A DNA stretch of 5,068 bases from an uncultured Methanomethylovorans sp. GTDB taxonomy: Archaea; Halobacteriota; Methanosarcinia; Methanosarcinales; Methanosarcinaceae. The position numbers were made by a program, and so were the translations under genes. A model generated the notes under the pieces. It saw only the letters and a list, made by a program, of their open reading frames with translations. It did not search any database and was not told the DNA's origin. This document shows positions 1 through 5,022 of the stretch, piece after piece; within the stretch, counting starts at the first letter, position 1, and every line of letters begins with the position of its first letter. The DNA lies in the NCBI GenBank assembly GCA_937968035.1, contig CALBTS010000960.1, forward strand, positions 1 through 5,068. The letters are read 5' to 3'.

Positions 1-46
1 AGATCGTATTCGGTGACTGGAGTTCAGACGTGTGCTCTTCCGATCT
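1..46 (+). other. Illumina P7/TruSeq adapter with index (synthetic, not biological)
   Basis: Bases 1-4 (AGAT) match the end of the Illumina P7 flow-cell sequence. Bases 5-12 (CGTATTCG) occupy the 8-base index position. Bases 13-46 match the TruSeq read-2 adapter, from GTGACTGGAGTTC through GCTCTTCCGATCT. The reverse complement of the whole 46-base block is found at the other end of the window. A GTG at 32-34 inside the adapter happens to be in frame with the capsid gene, so an automatic gene caller would add five artificial residues (MLFRS) to that protein. Biological sequence begins at base 47. Confidence 0.98.
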
Positions 47-1138
47 GATGAGGAGTTTAAAAAGCTTAATGATGTCATCGAAAAACAGGGCCTGGAGATT
101 GTCGCTCTTAAGGATGCCGGAAGCAAACTGCCGGTATTCAAATCATTCGAAGAGCAGATCAAGGATCAGATCAAGGATAAGAGCATGATGGATGCCATTA
201 AGGCCGCACCCGGACAGAAGCTGAAGCTTGAGCTGAAGGCTGCAAACGTGCCGATTACTACTGCAAACGCTGTTAACCCGGCAAGCGCCTACATCCCTAT
301 GCCGACCATGGACAGCACCTGGGACAGGGCTCCCAGAAATGCCAGGTTCCTCAGGCAGTATGCTTCTGTTGCTACCACCTCCAGTCCCCTTCATGTGTGG
401 GCGGAGAAATACAATGAACAGGGTGATGCTGAATTCATCGGTGAAGGTGAACTGAAACCAATGATCAGTTTCCAGGTCAGGACCCGGGATTCCAAAGCCA
501 AGAAGATTGCAGTTGGAGCTAAGTTCACAACTGAGACCCTGCAGGATATCCCCAATTTTGTCGCTGAGCTCAGGAGTGAAATTCTTGAGGTTGTTGACAT
601 CAAGGAAGAAAGTGACCTTCTGAATGGTGATGGCTTGGGAGATAACCTCCTCGGGGTGATCCAGCAGTCCACCACCTATGTTCTTACCACGGTTCTTACC
701 AAGGAGGCTAACAACTTTGATGCTATCAAGGCTGCAATCACCCAGCTTTTTACCCTGAACCAGATTCCGAATGTGGTTTTTGTCAACCCGATTGATAAGG
801 CCAATATGGAGCTTACCAAGGCATCTGATGGTCATTACATCCTGCCTCCTTTCTCGACAGCCGATGGCACTGTGATCTCAGGCATCCGGGTAGTTGAATC
901 CAACACCGTTGCCGTTGGCAAATTCCTCTTGGGAGACTGGACCAAGCTCAACATCCGGGATTATATCGCCTTCGAGATTACCCTTGGTTGGGAGAATGAT
1001 GACTTCACCAAGAACCTTGTTACCGTCCTGGGTGAAAAGAGGCTTATGTCCTATATCAAGGAGCACCAGAAGAGCGCCTTCCTGTATGGAGATTTTGCGA
1101 CCATCAAGGCTGCCATCGAAGAACCGGTGACCCCGTAA
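47..1138 (+). CDS. Phage major capsid protein, HK97 fold (5'-partial)
   Basis: This is the main shell protein of the phage head, an HK97-type capsid subunit (Phage_capsid family). The 363 visible residues begin at the adapter junction, so the true start is missing, probably by only a short stretch. Residues 1-50 are charged and helical and fit the scaffolding delta domain that a prohead protease removes. A linker follows at about 51-90. The N-arm and E-loop/P-domain region lies at about 95-180, with FIGEGELKP at 130-138 where HK97 relatives carry an 'AEG..KP' segment. LLNGDG at 191-196 followed by LLGV matches the family 'lnGdG...GI' motif. The A-domain and C-terminus follow, with VNPID, GDW and the GDF near the end. 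The fold is secure from the whole pattern; the cleavage site is not identifiable by eye. The next gene follows after 60 bases. The protease and portal are expected upstream, outside the window. Confidence 0.93.
   Translation, partial: DEEFKKLNDVIEKQGLEIVALKDAGSKLPVFKSFEEQIKDQIKDKSMMDAIKAAPGQKLKLELKAANVPITTANAVNPASAYIPMPTMDSTWDRAPRNARFLRQYASVATTSSPLHVWAEKYNEQGDAEFIGEGELKPMISFQVRTRDSKAKKIAVGAKFTTETLQDIPNFVAELRSEILEVVDIKEESDLLNGDGLGDNLLGVIQQSTTYVLTTVLTKEANNFDAIKAAITQLFTLNQIPNVVFVNPIDKANMELTKASDGHYILPPFSTADGTVISGIRVVESNTVAVGKFLLGDWTKLNIRDYIAFEITLGWENDDFTKNLVTVLGEKRLMSYIKEHQKSAFLYGDFATIKAAIEEPVTP
155..178 (+). repeat. Perfect 12-base tandem duplication in the capsid scaffolding region
   Basis: CAGATCAAGGAT occurs twice back to back, at 155-166 and 167-178. 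The unit is a multiple of three and lies in frame, encoding QIKD twice within the predicted N-terminal delta (scaffolding) helix of the capsid protein. It looks like a small slippage duplication tolerated in a coiled-coil segment that is removed during maturation. Confidence 0.85.
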
Positions 1139-1198
1139 GTGAACCTCTCAGGCGATACGACTTTCCCTTTTAACCTCACTTTAATTAACAACCTAAAC
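1139..1198 (+). other. Short AT-rich intergenic leader between capsid gene and next gene
   Basis: This is the largest gap in the operon, at 60 bases. Its second half is A/T rich and contains the palindrome TTAATTAA at 1181-1188, just before the ATG at 1199. No Shine-Dalgarno is present, no Bacteroidetes-type TAnnTTTG -7 box is visible, and there is no hairpin plus T-run terminator. A/T-rich, SD-less leaders are usual for translation initiation in Bacteroidetes, so this is most likely a ribosome-entry region. A GTG at 1139, directly after the capsid stop, could extend the next gene through this stretch by 20 codons. Confidence 0.4.
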
Positions 1199-1372
1199 AT
1201 GGCAAAAGAAAAGAAAGCGATCAAGCTCACTGAGAAAGTGAAGATCGTTGCTACCGAAAAAGCAAAGCACATGGTTCCCGGCCAGGAATATGAAGTGCAC
1301 CCTACTCAGGCAGAATTGCTGAAAAAGAAAGGCTGGGCTGAGGATTCCAAGAAAGCCAAGAAAGCCGAGTAA
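1199..1372 (+). CDS. Small lysine-rich phage protein downstream of capsid (function unknown)
   Basis: This 57-residue protein is very rich in lysine, especially at the two ends (KEKK near the start, KKAKKAE at the end). Its core, about residues 10-46, reads as V.IVATEKAKHMVPGQEYEVH followed by AELLKKKGWAE. That resembles the short domains encoded next to capsid genes in many phages, with the pattern 'l.pG.eyeV...A..Li.kG.A'. Such proteins are usually unnamed; roles as head-associated, decoration or neck proteins are possible but not shown here. The ATG at 1199 was chosen because it starts at the compact domain and follows an A/T-rich leader. The alternative GTG at 1139 would give 77 residues with an uncharacteristic N-terminus. 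The stop lies two bases before the next ATG. Confidence 0.75.
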   Translation: MAKEKKAIKLTEKVKIVATEKAKHMVPGQEYEVHPTQAELLKKKGWAEDSKKAKKAE

Positions 1373-1374
1373 CC

Positions 1375-1878
1375 ATGCTGATTGATCAGTCCTTTTTCGT
1401 TGGAGAAATTCTCGTCCCAAACCTCACAGGAGTGGGTCCAATTCCGGCAGGGAATGTTGAGGAACTGAACCGGTTCATTGGTAAGTATGAACCGGAGTTC
1501 CTCGATGAGGTTCTCGGCCCTGACTTGTCTGCTGCTTTTCAGACGGGTATTTCTGCAGAAACTCCGGAACAAAGGTGGGTAGACCTGAAGTTAAAACTGG
1601 TGAATACTACCAGGAAAGAGTCTGCTATTGCAGGCTATGTGTACTATCATTTCTACAGAGACCGTCTATCCACCAGCTCCGGACTTGGGGAAATTGAATC
1701 CACTGCTGAGAATGCCAATGTCGTGCTCAACACTGATAAAATGGCCCGGGCATACAATGATGCCGTCCGGAAGGGTAGGGCTGTTTTTAACTGGGTGGTT
1801 GAGAATGCTGAAGCATACCCTGAATTTGACCTGGAGCATGAATATACGCTTTCACCCGTCAACACTTTTGGAATATGA
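1375..1878 (+). CDS. Probable head-tail connector / head completion protein
   Basis: This 167-residue protein is probably mostly helical. A short N-terminal segment (residues 1-26) with an apparent strand (EILVPNL) and a Gly/Pro-rich turn is followed by a helical region with FIGKYEPEFLDEVLG at about 34-48. A second helical block at about 67-100 contains AIAGYVYYHFYRDR, then a Gly-containing turn and a helix from about 115 to 146. The pattern 'fI.kYEp.fL...LG' plus a later 'Y.Y..y.r' helix is familiar from unnamed proteins placed between capsid and tail genes in Bacteroidetes phages, possibly the DUF6712 group; that recall has not been checked. Position and helical make-up suggest the adaptor that docks on the portal. 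It starts two bases after the previous stop, and its TGA overlaps the next ATG (ATGA), indicating coupled translation. Confidence 0.72.
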   Translation: MLIDQSFFVGEILVPNLTGVGPIPAGNVEELNRFIGKYEPEFLDEVLGPDLSAAFQTGISAETPEQRWVDLKLKLVNTTRKESAIAGYVYYHFYRDRLSTSSGLGEIESTAENANVVLNTDKMARAYNDAVRKGRAVFNWVVENAEAYPEFDLEHEYTLSPVNTFGI

Positions 1879-2387
1879 ATTCACCTGTAATCATCGACAT
1901 CTTCAAAGCCATTACGGAAAAAGCCTCCGTAAGCCTTGGCATGTCCTTGAATTACATGCATGGACATCCGAAGGAGATCACTGATAGCCTTACTGAAATG
2001 ACCAAGAACCCGACTGCATCTGCAGGTAAATATCCCCTCGTGGCTCTATTCCAGGACTTCGAAGAGGATAAATCGGGGGACTTCACCAAAGTAAAGCTTC
2101 AGATGATCATCGCAGTGTTGACGAATAATAAGATGAAAGCTCCTGAGAGGTATGATGCATCATTCAGGCCTTACCTATATCCGATTTATGAAGAATTGAT
2201 CAGAGTAATTGCCAGGTCAGGTTACTTCAATGAATCAACGATAAAGCAGGTAAAGCACATCAAAGTTGACCGGCTTTTCTGGGGCAGGAATGGACTGTAT
2301 GGGAATCAGGGCAATGTCTTCAACGACTTTGTGGACTGTATCGAAATCAAGAATTTATCACTGAATGTCAAACCAATTAAATGCTAA
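1875..2387 (+). CDS. Probable tail terminator / tail completion protein
   Basis: The protein has 170 residues. An N-terminal helix (about 5-20) is followed by KYPLVALFQDFEE (52-64), a strand-like segment KVKLQMIIAVLTN (72-84), the motif ERYDASFRPYLYPIYEELI (91-109) and a C-terminal strand DCIEIKNLSLNV (154-165). The layout of a 'kYPlvaLf.df' strand, a second long strand and a helix that begins after '.RY...F.p.LYPIYe..i' fits the alpha/beta fold of tail terminator and tail completion proteins, which cap the tail tube and join it to the head. Position directly before the tube protein and after the connector supports this. The assignment rests on fold-like pattern and gene order, not on a catalytic motif. 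The start ATG overlaps the previous stop by four bases, and the stop is three bases before the next gene. Confidence 0.68.
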   Translation: MNSPVIIDIFKAITEKASVSLGMSLNYMHGHPKEITDSLTEMTKNPTASAGKYPLVALFQDFEEDKSGDFTKVKLQMIIAVLTNNKMKAPERYDASFRPYLYPIYEELIRVIARSGYFNESTIKQVKHIKVDRLFWGRNGLYGNQGNVFNDFVDCIEIKNLSLNVKPIKC

Positions 2388-2390
2388 TCA

Positions 2391-3317
2391 ATGGCTGAAT
2401 TAAATAATCCTGGTTGTGTCCTTGTCTTGGGAGCAAATACCGGAGTCCCCGGATGTGATTTTGCTCCTGATAAGTTTATCGGGGCGATCCTGATTGACAA
2501 ATCAACCATCATTGAAGATGCCGATATCCCGGACATCATTACGAAGCTCCAGGAGCTTACCCTCGCTACCGGTCGCGACCGGATCCACCCCATCTTTCGC
2601 TTTGAAGAAATCACTGACAACTCCGAAGAGGAGACTATTGCAACCCTCGGTTATGGCTCCAAACAGGTCGTAAAAGAGGGTAAGTATGACTGGATGTTCC
2701 GGATCGTGAAGGGTGGCCTTTGCCTGAATAACAAGCTGAGGTCATTCAACAAAGCAAACAAGAAAGTCCTGTTTGTCGATTCGAGTAACGTTATCTACGG
2801 TACCAGAGTGGAAGGTGGAATCACCGGTTTCACGATGGATTTCTTCTATGCCAAGCCCTTCAAAGCCAACGATGCAAGTAACGCTGCAATCTTCAATGTC
2901 AGGTTTGCTTTGGCAAAGCCCGAGGAGTTCAATGAGAAGGTTGCATTCGTGAAGGTGGACCAGGATATCGAGGAGGCTGTAAAAGGCTTGATCGATCTGG
3001 AACTGGTTCAGCTTGCTGTTGCTTCCGGCCAGGTTACCGTCGGCATCCGGACGGCATGTGACAAGGTGGATATCTATGATGCCTTTGGCGATGCCCTGGC
3101 AGCTGGTGAACTCTGGAAGGTCACAAAGAATGGAGCTCCGGTAACGGTGACTTCTGTGGCCAAGAATGAAGCTGCTGGTGGTTGGGATGTGAGCTTTACC
3201 GGTACCGGTGAGCATGTAATCACCCTGGCTGCCCCTTCTGTGTTGGCCGCTGCCAATGTGGGAGGATATCCTGAGAACGGATATGAAGCCGGGATTCTGA
3301 AAGCTACTTTATCCTAA
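2391..3317 (+). CDS. Probable major tail tube protein with C-terminal Ig-like domain
   Basis: This 308-residue protein probably polymerises into the phage tail tube. The main domain covers about residues 1-205. It is strand-rich, contains GFTMDFFYAKPF at 146-157 and NVRFALAKPEEFNEKVAFVKV at 169-189, and ends in an acidic helix (191-203). Residues about 206-308 form a second module: a strand VTVGIRTACDKVDIYD, then WKVTKNGAPVTVTSV, GGWDVSFTGTGEHVITL and a Gly/Ala-rich end. This reads as an Ig-like/beta-sandwich add-on, comparable in placement to the C-terminal domain of lambda tail tube protein. The size, the two-part architecture and the position after the terminator gene support the call. A tail sheath protein is less likely because it would be larger. 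No Shine-Dalgarno precedes the ATG at 2391; the spacing of three bases to the previous stop suggests coupling. Confidence 0.7.
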   Translation: MAELNNPGCVLVLGANTGVPGCDFAPDKFIGAILIDKSTIIEDADIPDIITKLQELTLATGRDRIHPIFRFEEITDNSEEETIATLGYGSKQVVKEGKYDWMFRIVKGGLCLNNKLRSFNKANKKVLFVDSSNVIYGTRVEGGITGFTMDFFYAKPFKANDASNAAIFNVRFALAKPEEFNEKVAFVKVDQDIEEAVKGLIDLELVQLAVASGQVTVGIRTACDKVDIYDAFGDALAAGELWKVTKNGAPVTVTSVAKNEAAGGWDVSFTGTGEHVITLAAPSVLAAANVGGYPENGYEAGILKATLS

Positions 3318-3319
3318 TT

Positions 3320-3325
3320 AGGAGG
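3320..3325 (+). promoter_or_regulatory. Strong Shine-Dalgarno (AGGAGG) before the gene at 3331
   Basis: AGGAGG lies five bases upstream of ATG 3331, in the 13-base gap after the tail tube stop. It is a full consensus match and the only strong Shine-Dalgarno in the window. It fixes the start of the 73-residue gene. The other genes start from A/T-rich or overlapping stop-start junctions without such a site. Confidence 0.85.
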
Positions 3326-3330
3326 TTGTC

Positions 3331-3552
3331 ATGGGAAAGGACGTTTTTATCAAGATGGACGGGGCTTCGGTGAACGTAGCCCACGTCCTTTCCTTTTCAT
3401 CTGAAAAGGAATTCGTGGAGGCTTACGACTCTAAACTTTACCTGGCACGGGAACAAAAAGTCCGTAAGGCTCAACTAAAATCACTCTATAAACTCGCAAA
3501 AAGACAGGCAGATGAACTTTCAAAAACCGATGAACGGAAGGATAACCAGTAG
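3331..3552 (+). CDS. Small phage protein of unknown function after the tail tube gene
   Basis: This 73-residue protein is not recognised with confidence. Residues 1-22 look strand-forming (VFIKMDGASVNVAHVLSF). Residues 24-73 are charged and helical, with SEKEFVEAY at 24-32 and a lysine/arginine-rich helix, REQKVRKAQLKSLYKLAKRQ, at 40-59. It resembles small unnamed proteins near tail genes in Bacteroidetes phages. Its place just after the tube gene is where tail-assembly chaperones often sit, but no frameshift extension of this gene is visible: the next frame encodes the peptidase. The start is set by the AGGAGG at 3320. The last 41 bases overlap the following gene in another frame if that gene starts at 3512, or 23 bases if it starts at 3530. 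It ends in TAG. Confidence 0.72.
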   Translation: MGKDVFIKMDGASVNVAHVLSFSSEKEFVEAYDSKLYLAREQKVRKAQLKSLYKLAKRQADELSKTDERKDNQ

Positions 3553-3901
3553 GTTTGGACCGAGAAAACATCCTATCACTGGCAAAATTGGGTCATTCCA
3601 TAATGGAATTGACATTGCAGCTCCGATTGGGACTGATATTGTCGCTCCTGATTCCGGGAGAATCTCTGAAGTATGGACACATGAGAAAGGTGGAAAATGT
3701 ATGGCCATGATCGGCCGTACCGGAATCCGCTTTGGTTTCGCTCATCTGGATCAACAGCTTAAGAAAGTTGGCGATATTGTCAATATGGGAGATGTAATTG
3801 CGAAATGTGGCAATACAGGTGCCAGTACTGGCGCTCATCTGCACTTCACTGTCAAGCAAAACGGAAACTGGGTTAATCCTGAAACTTACTTCAAATTCTA
3901 A
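3512..3901 (+). CDS. M23 family zinc metallopeptidase (LytM-type peptidoglycan endopeptidase)
   Basis: The 129-residue protein is essentially a single M23 domain, which cleaves peptide cross-links in bacterial peptidoglycan. All key residues are present: HxxxD at His30-Asp34 (HNGID) and HLH at 109-111. Zinc ligands are His30, Asp34 and His111; His78 (FAHLD) and His109 are the expected catalytic helpers. Other hallmarks are the opening RITSRFGPRKHP (10-21), 'APIGTDIVAPDSGRI' (37-51), GNTGASTGAHLHF (100-112) and the closing WVNPETYF. There is no signal peptide, membrane segment or binding domain, so export would need a holin-like partner or virion incorporation. Starts at 3512 or at the second Met (3530) are both possible; both keep the whole domain. 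The stop overlaps the next ATG (TAATG). It may be the endolysin or a virion wall-penetration enzyme; the sequence alone does not decide. Confidence 0.93.
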   Translation: MNFQKPMNGRITSRFGPRKHPITGKIGSFHNGIDIAAPIGTDIVAPDSGRISEVWTHEKGGKCMAMIGRTGIRFGFAHLDQQLKKVGDIVNMGDVIAKCGNTGASTGAHLHFTVKQNGNWVNPETYFKF

Positions 3902-4290
3902 TGAACACTTTTGAGAACTTACTGATACTTTTTGTTTCCAGCATTGCAACCGGTGTTGGAGGGTGGATCTTTGGCCGCAGGAAAAACAATGCGGATGCTC
4001 GCTTGGTAGAAGCTCAGGCCAAACTTGAAGAGACCCGGGCACAAACCCAAGTGATTGAGAACCTGGGTAAGGCTGTGGATATCTGGAAGGAAGCAGCCGA
4101 AAATCTGAATGCTCAGCTGAGGATCTACAACGATAACATCAGCATGCTCAAAAAGGAGAATTCTGATCTAAGGGACAGGCTTGATGAGCTCACCACCAAG
4201 TTTGAAGAGCAAAGCAAGAAACTCAACGATGTAATGTGTGAGAATGGTCGGTTGAAAAAGGAGATCGAGAACCTGAAAAATCCTAAGTAA
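3901..4290 (+). CDS. Single-pass membrane protein with long coiled coil (possible lysis or membrane partner)
   Basis: This 129-residue protein has one N-terminal hydrophobic segment at about residues 5-24 (LLILFVSSIATGVGGWIFG), then the basic cluster GRRKN at 24-28. From about residue 32 to 126 it is an almost uninterrupted charged helix with heptad-like Leu/Ile/Val spacing, a probable coiled coil, rich in Glu, Lys and Asn. It has a single Cys in the coil and no lipobox. The acidic N-terminus and the basic cluster after the membrane segment predict, by the positive-inside rule, that the coil is cytoplasmic. That differs from classical Rz spanins, whose coil is periplasmic. Its place directly after the peptidase (TAATG overlap) suggests a lysis-cassette member, but holin function cannot be shown. 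It also overlaps the next gene by one base (TAATG at 4288-4292). Confidence 0.82.
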   Translation: MNTFENLLILFVSSIATGVGGWIFGRRKNNADARLVEAQAKLEETRAQTQVIENLGKAVDIWKEAAENLNAQLRIYNDNISMLKKENSDLRDRLDELTTKFEEQSKKLNDVMCENGRLKKEIENLKNPK

Positions 4291-4703
4291 TGACTACAGC
4301 CCTGGATCTGATTGAAGTGTTATCTGAACTTGATGTTCAGAGGGAAGCTCTTTCTGCTATCGGCAGGACAGGAGAGTCAATGCTCAATCTTAACCGTGAG
4401 CAGCTGTTGCATGGAATCAGAGCCGACAGAACTAAGATGCCGGACTACTCTTACACCTCGGTTACAATGTTTGGAAAACCTGCTGGTCCGATCATGCTTT
4501 ATGATACCGGAGCTTTTCACGAGTCTTTCCAGTTGGATGTTGATTCTTCGGAGTTCGAAATCCTTGCTATGGACTTGTACGAACTTGAGAAAAATTACGG
4601 AGAAGAGATATACGGACTTACTCCATCCAACCAGGAGTATTACAATCAGGATGTTTTCTTCCCGGAATTGATGACTGCAATTAATGAATTGACAGGCCTA
4701 TGA
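4290..4703 (+). CDS. Phage protein of unknown function, possibly virion-morphogenesis/HK97-gp10-like
   Basis: This 137-residue acidic protein has an N-terminal helix (about 3-45), then a strand-rich middle with MLYDTGAFHESFQLDVD at 69-85 and EFEILAMDLYELEKNYGEEIYGLT at 88-111, and a final helix ending ELMTAINELTGL. The element 'lY.TG.f..Sf' followed by a beta strand, then 'YGeeIygLt', is shared in style with minor virion proteins of the HK97-gp10/virion morphogenesis type, and with unnamed proteins common in Bacteroidetes prophages. That likeness is recalled, not tested. It carries no signal peptide, membrane segment or enzymatic motif. The start ATG overlaps the previous stop by one base, and the TGA stop overlaps the next ATG (ATGA at 4700-4703), so it is part of the coupled operon. 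Confidence 0.7.
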   Translation: MTTALDLIEVLSELDVQREALSAIGRTGESMLNLNREQLLHGIRADRTKMPDYSYTSVTMFGKPAGPIMLYDTGAFHESFQLDVDSSEFEILAMDLYELEKNYGEEIYGLTPSNQEYYNQDVFFPELMTAINELTGL

Positions 4704-4912
4704 GCTGCGGGTGCATGAAACAAAGCATTGAAAGGTTGAATTATGACAACATCAAACAAATTGCCATCAAGTGGGCTGCTAAGGAGAATACTGAAGTTTT
4801 TATCTTCCGGCATCAGGAAGGGACTTTCGGCTTTATGGCAATTGATAACCCGGAAGCATCGAAACAAACACCTATCGAATTTATACACCCGCTGCAGTCA
4901 AACACCCCTTGA
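4700..4912 (+). CDS. Small Cys-X-Cys phage protein of unknown function
   Basis: The protein has 70 residues. It starts MSCGC, with Cys3 and Cys5, followed by a helix (about 7-30) containing IKQIAIKWAAKEN. A strand pair follows: VFIFRH (33-38), then the turn QEGTFGFM (39-46). It ends PIEFIHPL (58-65) plus a short tail QSNTP. Small proteins with an early Cys pair, a helix, 'VyviyR..dGtf.f' and a closing 'EyIHyl' are familiar from Bacteroidetes phage tail regions; no function is known to me. Judged against that pattern, the natural end would be near residue 65, so the last five codons look like an extension. The ATG overlaps the previous stop (ATGA). The TGA at 4910-4912 is immediately followed in another frame by a convincing coding stretch. 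Confidence 0.72.
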   Translation: MSCGCMKQSIERLNYDNIKQIAIKWAAKENTEVFIFRHQEGTFGFMAIDNPEASKQTPIEFIHPLQSNTP

Positions 4913-5022
4913 TGTTTTCATTGATGCCCTTGTCAATAAAAACCTTGGCCGTCTGGTAATCTATGGGAATGCTTCTCGAAGGGAGATCAATGAAGCCTGG
5001 GAACTGCTCTTTACTGAGTATT
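4902..5022 (+). CDS. Partial phage protein without visible start, cut at 3' end
   Basis: The reading frame from about 4902 encodes TPLDVFIDALVNKNLGRL, then VIYGNASRREINEAWELLFTEY, a plausible helical protein. It fits the recalled style of small Bacteroidetes phage proteins ('LD.FI..L...nl..Li..Gnp...el.eAW..i.tEY'). No ATG, GTG or TTG lies in frame between 4845 and this stretch. The nearest possibilities are TTG at 4842, which would overlap the previous gene by about 70 bases, and ATG at 4743. The ATG at 4912 is in a third frame and reaches a stop after 15 codons. The region may therefore be reached by a +1 shift from the gene at 4700, or a base has been gained or lost. The apparent TAG stop at 5022-5024 is made by the adapter, so the true C-terminus is missing. 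Confidence 0.55.
4904..4912 (+). other. Candidate +1 frameshift or indel site (ACC CCT TGA)
   Basis: The gene at 4700 ends ACC CCT TGA, where CCCC runs from 4905 to 4908. Slipping +1 on CCT (to CTT) at the stop would continue with GAT GTT TTC, joining the small Cys protein to the downstream frame. The arrangement of a proline codon directly before TGA recalls +1 sites at slow stop codons, such as the CTT TGA site of RF2 genes. No Shine-Dalgarno-like stimulator is seen just upstream. A one-base error in the C run would have the same effect. Confidence 0.35.

Noticed and set aside
143..835. A 230-codon open frame on the minus strand across the capsid gene
   Set aside because: It is the mirror of a clearly conserved capsid sequence on the plus strand. 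Its product has no recognisable domain, and nothing else in the window is coded on the minus strand.
1628..1984. 118-codon plus-strand frame overlapping two structural genes
   Set aside because: It spans the ATGA junction of two better supported genes in other frames, and its product is atypical in composition (many Met, Pro, His and Trp).
3198..3209. Perfect 12-base palindrome ACCGGTACCGGT
   Set aside because: It lies inside the tail tube gene and follows from the codons for Thr-Gly-Thr-Gly. There is no T-run or intergenic setting to make it a terminator or operator.
2742..3215. 157-codon minus-strand open frame in the tail tube gene
   Set aside because: It is a shadow of a well-formed plus-strand protein, with no domain and no plausible neighbours on that strand.
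3593..4042. 149-codon minus-strand open frame across the peptidase and membrane-protein genes
   Set aside because: It runs opposite to a peptidase with all active-site residues intact and crosses a gene boundary; its product shows no recognisable pattern.
4312..4671. 119-codon plus-strand frame inside the gene at 4290-4703
   Set aside because: It lies entirely inside a coupled gene in another frame and is rich in Cys, Ser and Leu, as expected for an out-of-frame translation.
4895..4897. CAG in place of an expected TAG stop, suggesting stop-codon recoding
   Set aside because: The small Cys protein looks as if it should end about here, and CAG is one change from TAG. However, the gene at 3331 ends in a normal TAG, and no sign of recoding (internal stops, suppressor tRNA) is seen.
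4912..4959. ATG overlapping the TGA at 4910 (TGATG) as start of the next gene
   Set aside because: This frame stops after 15 codons, and the convincing protein downstream is in a different frame.
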